This document shows positions 62,912-64,000 of a DNA stretch of 64,000 nt, piece by piece; the first letter of the stretch is position 1; the number at the start of each line of letters is the position of its first letter. This stretch comes from Acidobacteriaceae bacterium (lineage in GTDB: Bacteria; Acidobacteriota; Terriglobia; Terriglobales; Acidobacteriaceae), in assembly GCA_903642235.1 (NCBI GenBank), contig CAHJWL010000005.1, positions 186,001 to 250,000 on the forward strand, read 5' to 3'. The notes beneath the pieces are model-generated. The model saw only the letters and a program-made list of their open reading frames with translations, made no database searches and was not told the origin of the DNA. A program made the position numbers and the translations under genes.

Positions 62912-64000
62912 GTGTTCGTCGACTTCTTCATTCGCCGTCCCATCTTCGCTACTGTGTCCGCACTTCTCATCGTGCTGGTTGGTGCGATCTGCATTCCGAC
63001 GCTGCCGATCTCGCTTTATCCGCAGCTTGCCCCGCCGCAGGTAGTCGTCACGTCAAACTACGTCGGCGCCAATTCACAGATCGTCGAGTCTGCCGTGACG
63101 ATTCCGCTCGAACAGTCCATCAATGGCGTGGAAGGCATGCGGTATATGTCATCCACCAGTTCAAACGACGGCACCAGCTCCATAACGGTCACCTTTGACA
63201 CGGGCTACGATCTCAACATTGCAGCCGTCGATGTTCAGAACCGGGTGGCCTCCGCTCAGGGCCGGCTTCCTGCCACTGTCAACAACACCGGCATCTCAAT
63301 CACCAAAGCTAACAGCAACTTTGTGCTGGCCGCCGGTTTTGTCTCTCCTGATAACTCCCTTTCGCCTTCCTTCATCTCGAACTACCTCGACGTATATGTG
63401 TCCGACGCCCTGAAACGGGTGCAGGGTGTGGGTGCTGTTGTCATCTTCGGAGAGCGCAAGTATGCCATGCGCGTCTGGCTCGATCCTGCTCGCCTTGCAG
63501 CGCGCAACCTTACGGCACTTGATGTTTCGAATGCGCTGAGCGAGCAGAACGTCGAGGTAGCAGCAGGGCAACTGGGACAACCTCCATCAGACTCAAAGCA
63601 ATCTTTTCAGATGGCTGTTCGTGTAGTGGGACGGCTCTCCGAGCCAGGCGAGTTCGAGAAGATTATTCTTAAGAACTCTCCGGCATCAGGCGGAGTTGTT
63701 CTCCTCAAAGATGTTGGCCATGCTGAAGTTGGCGCCGAGAACTACAATACCGAACTGAAATACTCCGGCAGAAGCGCGGTCGGTATCGGCGTTCAGCAAC
63801 TCTCGAACGCAAATGCGCTCGATGTTGACAAGCGATGCCGCGCCGTTCTTAAAGAACTCGAGAAATCCTTTCCGCCCGGCCTCAAATACATCATTGCCGT
63901 GGACACAACGACGGTCATCAGCGAATCGGTGAATGAGGTCATCACGACGCTCCTTGAGGCTATCGTCATCGTTGTCATCGTCATCTTTCTCTTCCTGCAG
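62912..64000 (+). CDS. RND multidrug efflux permease (AcrB/HAE1 type), C-terminus outside window
   Basis: First 363 codons of an AcrB-like pump. GTG 62912 starts FVDFFIRRPIFATVSALLIVLVG (TM1), followed by SLYPQLAPPQVVVTSNYVGA and SSTSSNDGTSSITVTFDTGYDLNIA, typical HAE1 porter sequence, PAT-N-N-TGISITK and GAVVIFGERKYAMRVWLDP. It ends in TM2 (EAIVIVVIVIFLFLQ). Unlike the HME-type pump at the other end of the window, this branch exports organic compounds. Confidence 0.95.
   Translation, partial: MFVDFFIRRPIFATVSALLIVLVGAICIPTLPISLYPQLAPPQVVVTSNYVGANSQIVESAVTIPLEQSINGVEGMRYMSSTSSNDGTSSITVTFDTGYDLNIAAVDVQNRVASAQGRLPATVNNTGISITKANSNFVLAAGFVSPDNSLSPSFISNYLDVYVSDALKRVQGVGAVVIFGERKYAMRVWLDPARLAARNLTALDVSNALSEQNVEVAAGQLGQPPSDSKQSFQMAVRVVGRLSEPGEFEKIILKNSPASGGVVLLKDVGHAEVGAENYNTELKYSGRSAVGIGVQQLSNANALDVDKRCRAVLKELEKSFPPGLKYIIAVDTTTVISESVNEVITTLLEAIVIVVIVIFLFLQ

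Overview
The window looks like a chromosomal segment of an Acidobacteriota member of the Acidobacteriaceae type (Granulicella, Edaphobacter or Terriglobus-like). This is an inference from high GC, dense coding on both strands, many 1-4 nt GTGA/ATGA gene overlaps, short palindromic repeats between genes, and the gene mix (YjgP/YjgQ fusion, CPBP protease, secreted cyclophilins, RND pumps). There is no plasmid, phage or IS signature and no CRISPR array.

Layout. 1-2.1 kb: the end of a CzcBA/CusBA-type RND pump, divergent from a histidine kinase/response regulator pair (2.2-4.3 kb). 4.3-11.8 kb: M28 peptidase, MscL with a zinc-ribbon tail, nucleoside hydrolase coupled to mtnA, an orotate phosphoribosyltransferase-like gene and a polysaccharide deacetylase. 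11.9-16.5 kb: CPBP protease and uvrA, both carrying palindromic repeats inside their reading frames. 16.5-24.5 kb: secreted proteins, a nitroreductase-Nudix-alpha/beta hydrolase operon, ubiX, a cysteine-cluster protein and purB. 24.5-27 kb: MarR regulator coupled to a ClC chloride transporter. 27-31.8 kb: glutaredoxin, then a minus-strand run vapBC-aguB-aguA-hypothetical-tadA-SDR. 32-41.4 kb: glnA, mdh, two cyclophilins, a renal dipeptidase-type enzyme, a metallophosphoesterase. 41.4-46.8 kb: hicBA (hicA has lost its start codon) and a succinate dehydrogenase cluster whose core genes are split by small membrane-protein genes. 47-51 kb: rdgB and a probable metal-handling group (ArsP-like permease, Met-rich exported protein, small Cys/His/Met-rich protein). 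51.3-61 kb: DUF1772 protein, ABC exporter with repeat-derived linker, FKBP, KimA-like potassium transporter, a fused LptF-LptG permease and its companion, tRNA-Glu. 61.7-64 kb: an AcrAB-type RND pump cut by the window end.

The most unusual signal is a set of short palindromic elements that occur both between genes and inside genes. Two copies of a 10-bp-stem/6-nt-loop element lie in frame in uvrA, with different stem sequences that stay fully paired and with the same loop core, flank and reading frame. Two copies of the abundant 'AGAAGCAGATCCC' element form the N-terminal part of the CPBP frame, and two expanded copies form the linker between the halves of the ABC exporter. This resembles, in style, the palindromic elements of Rickettsia that add peptides to proteins. 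The other items worth attention are the hicA start loss by a single base, a one-base frameshift in a small gene of the sdh cluster, the LptF-LptG fusion, and the zinc-ribbon MscL.
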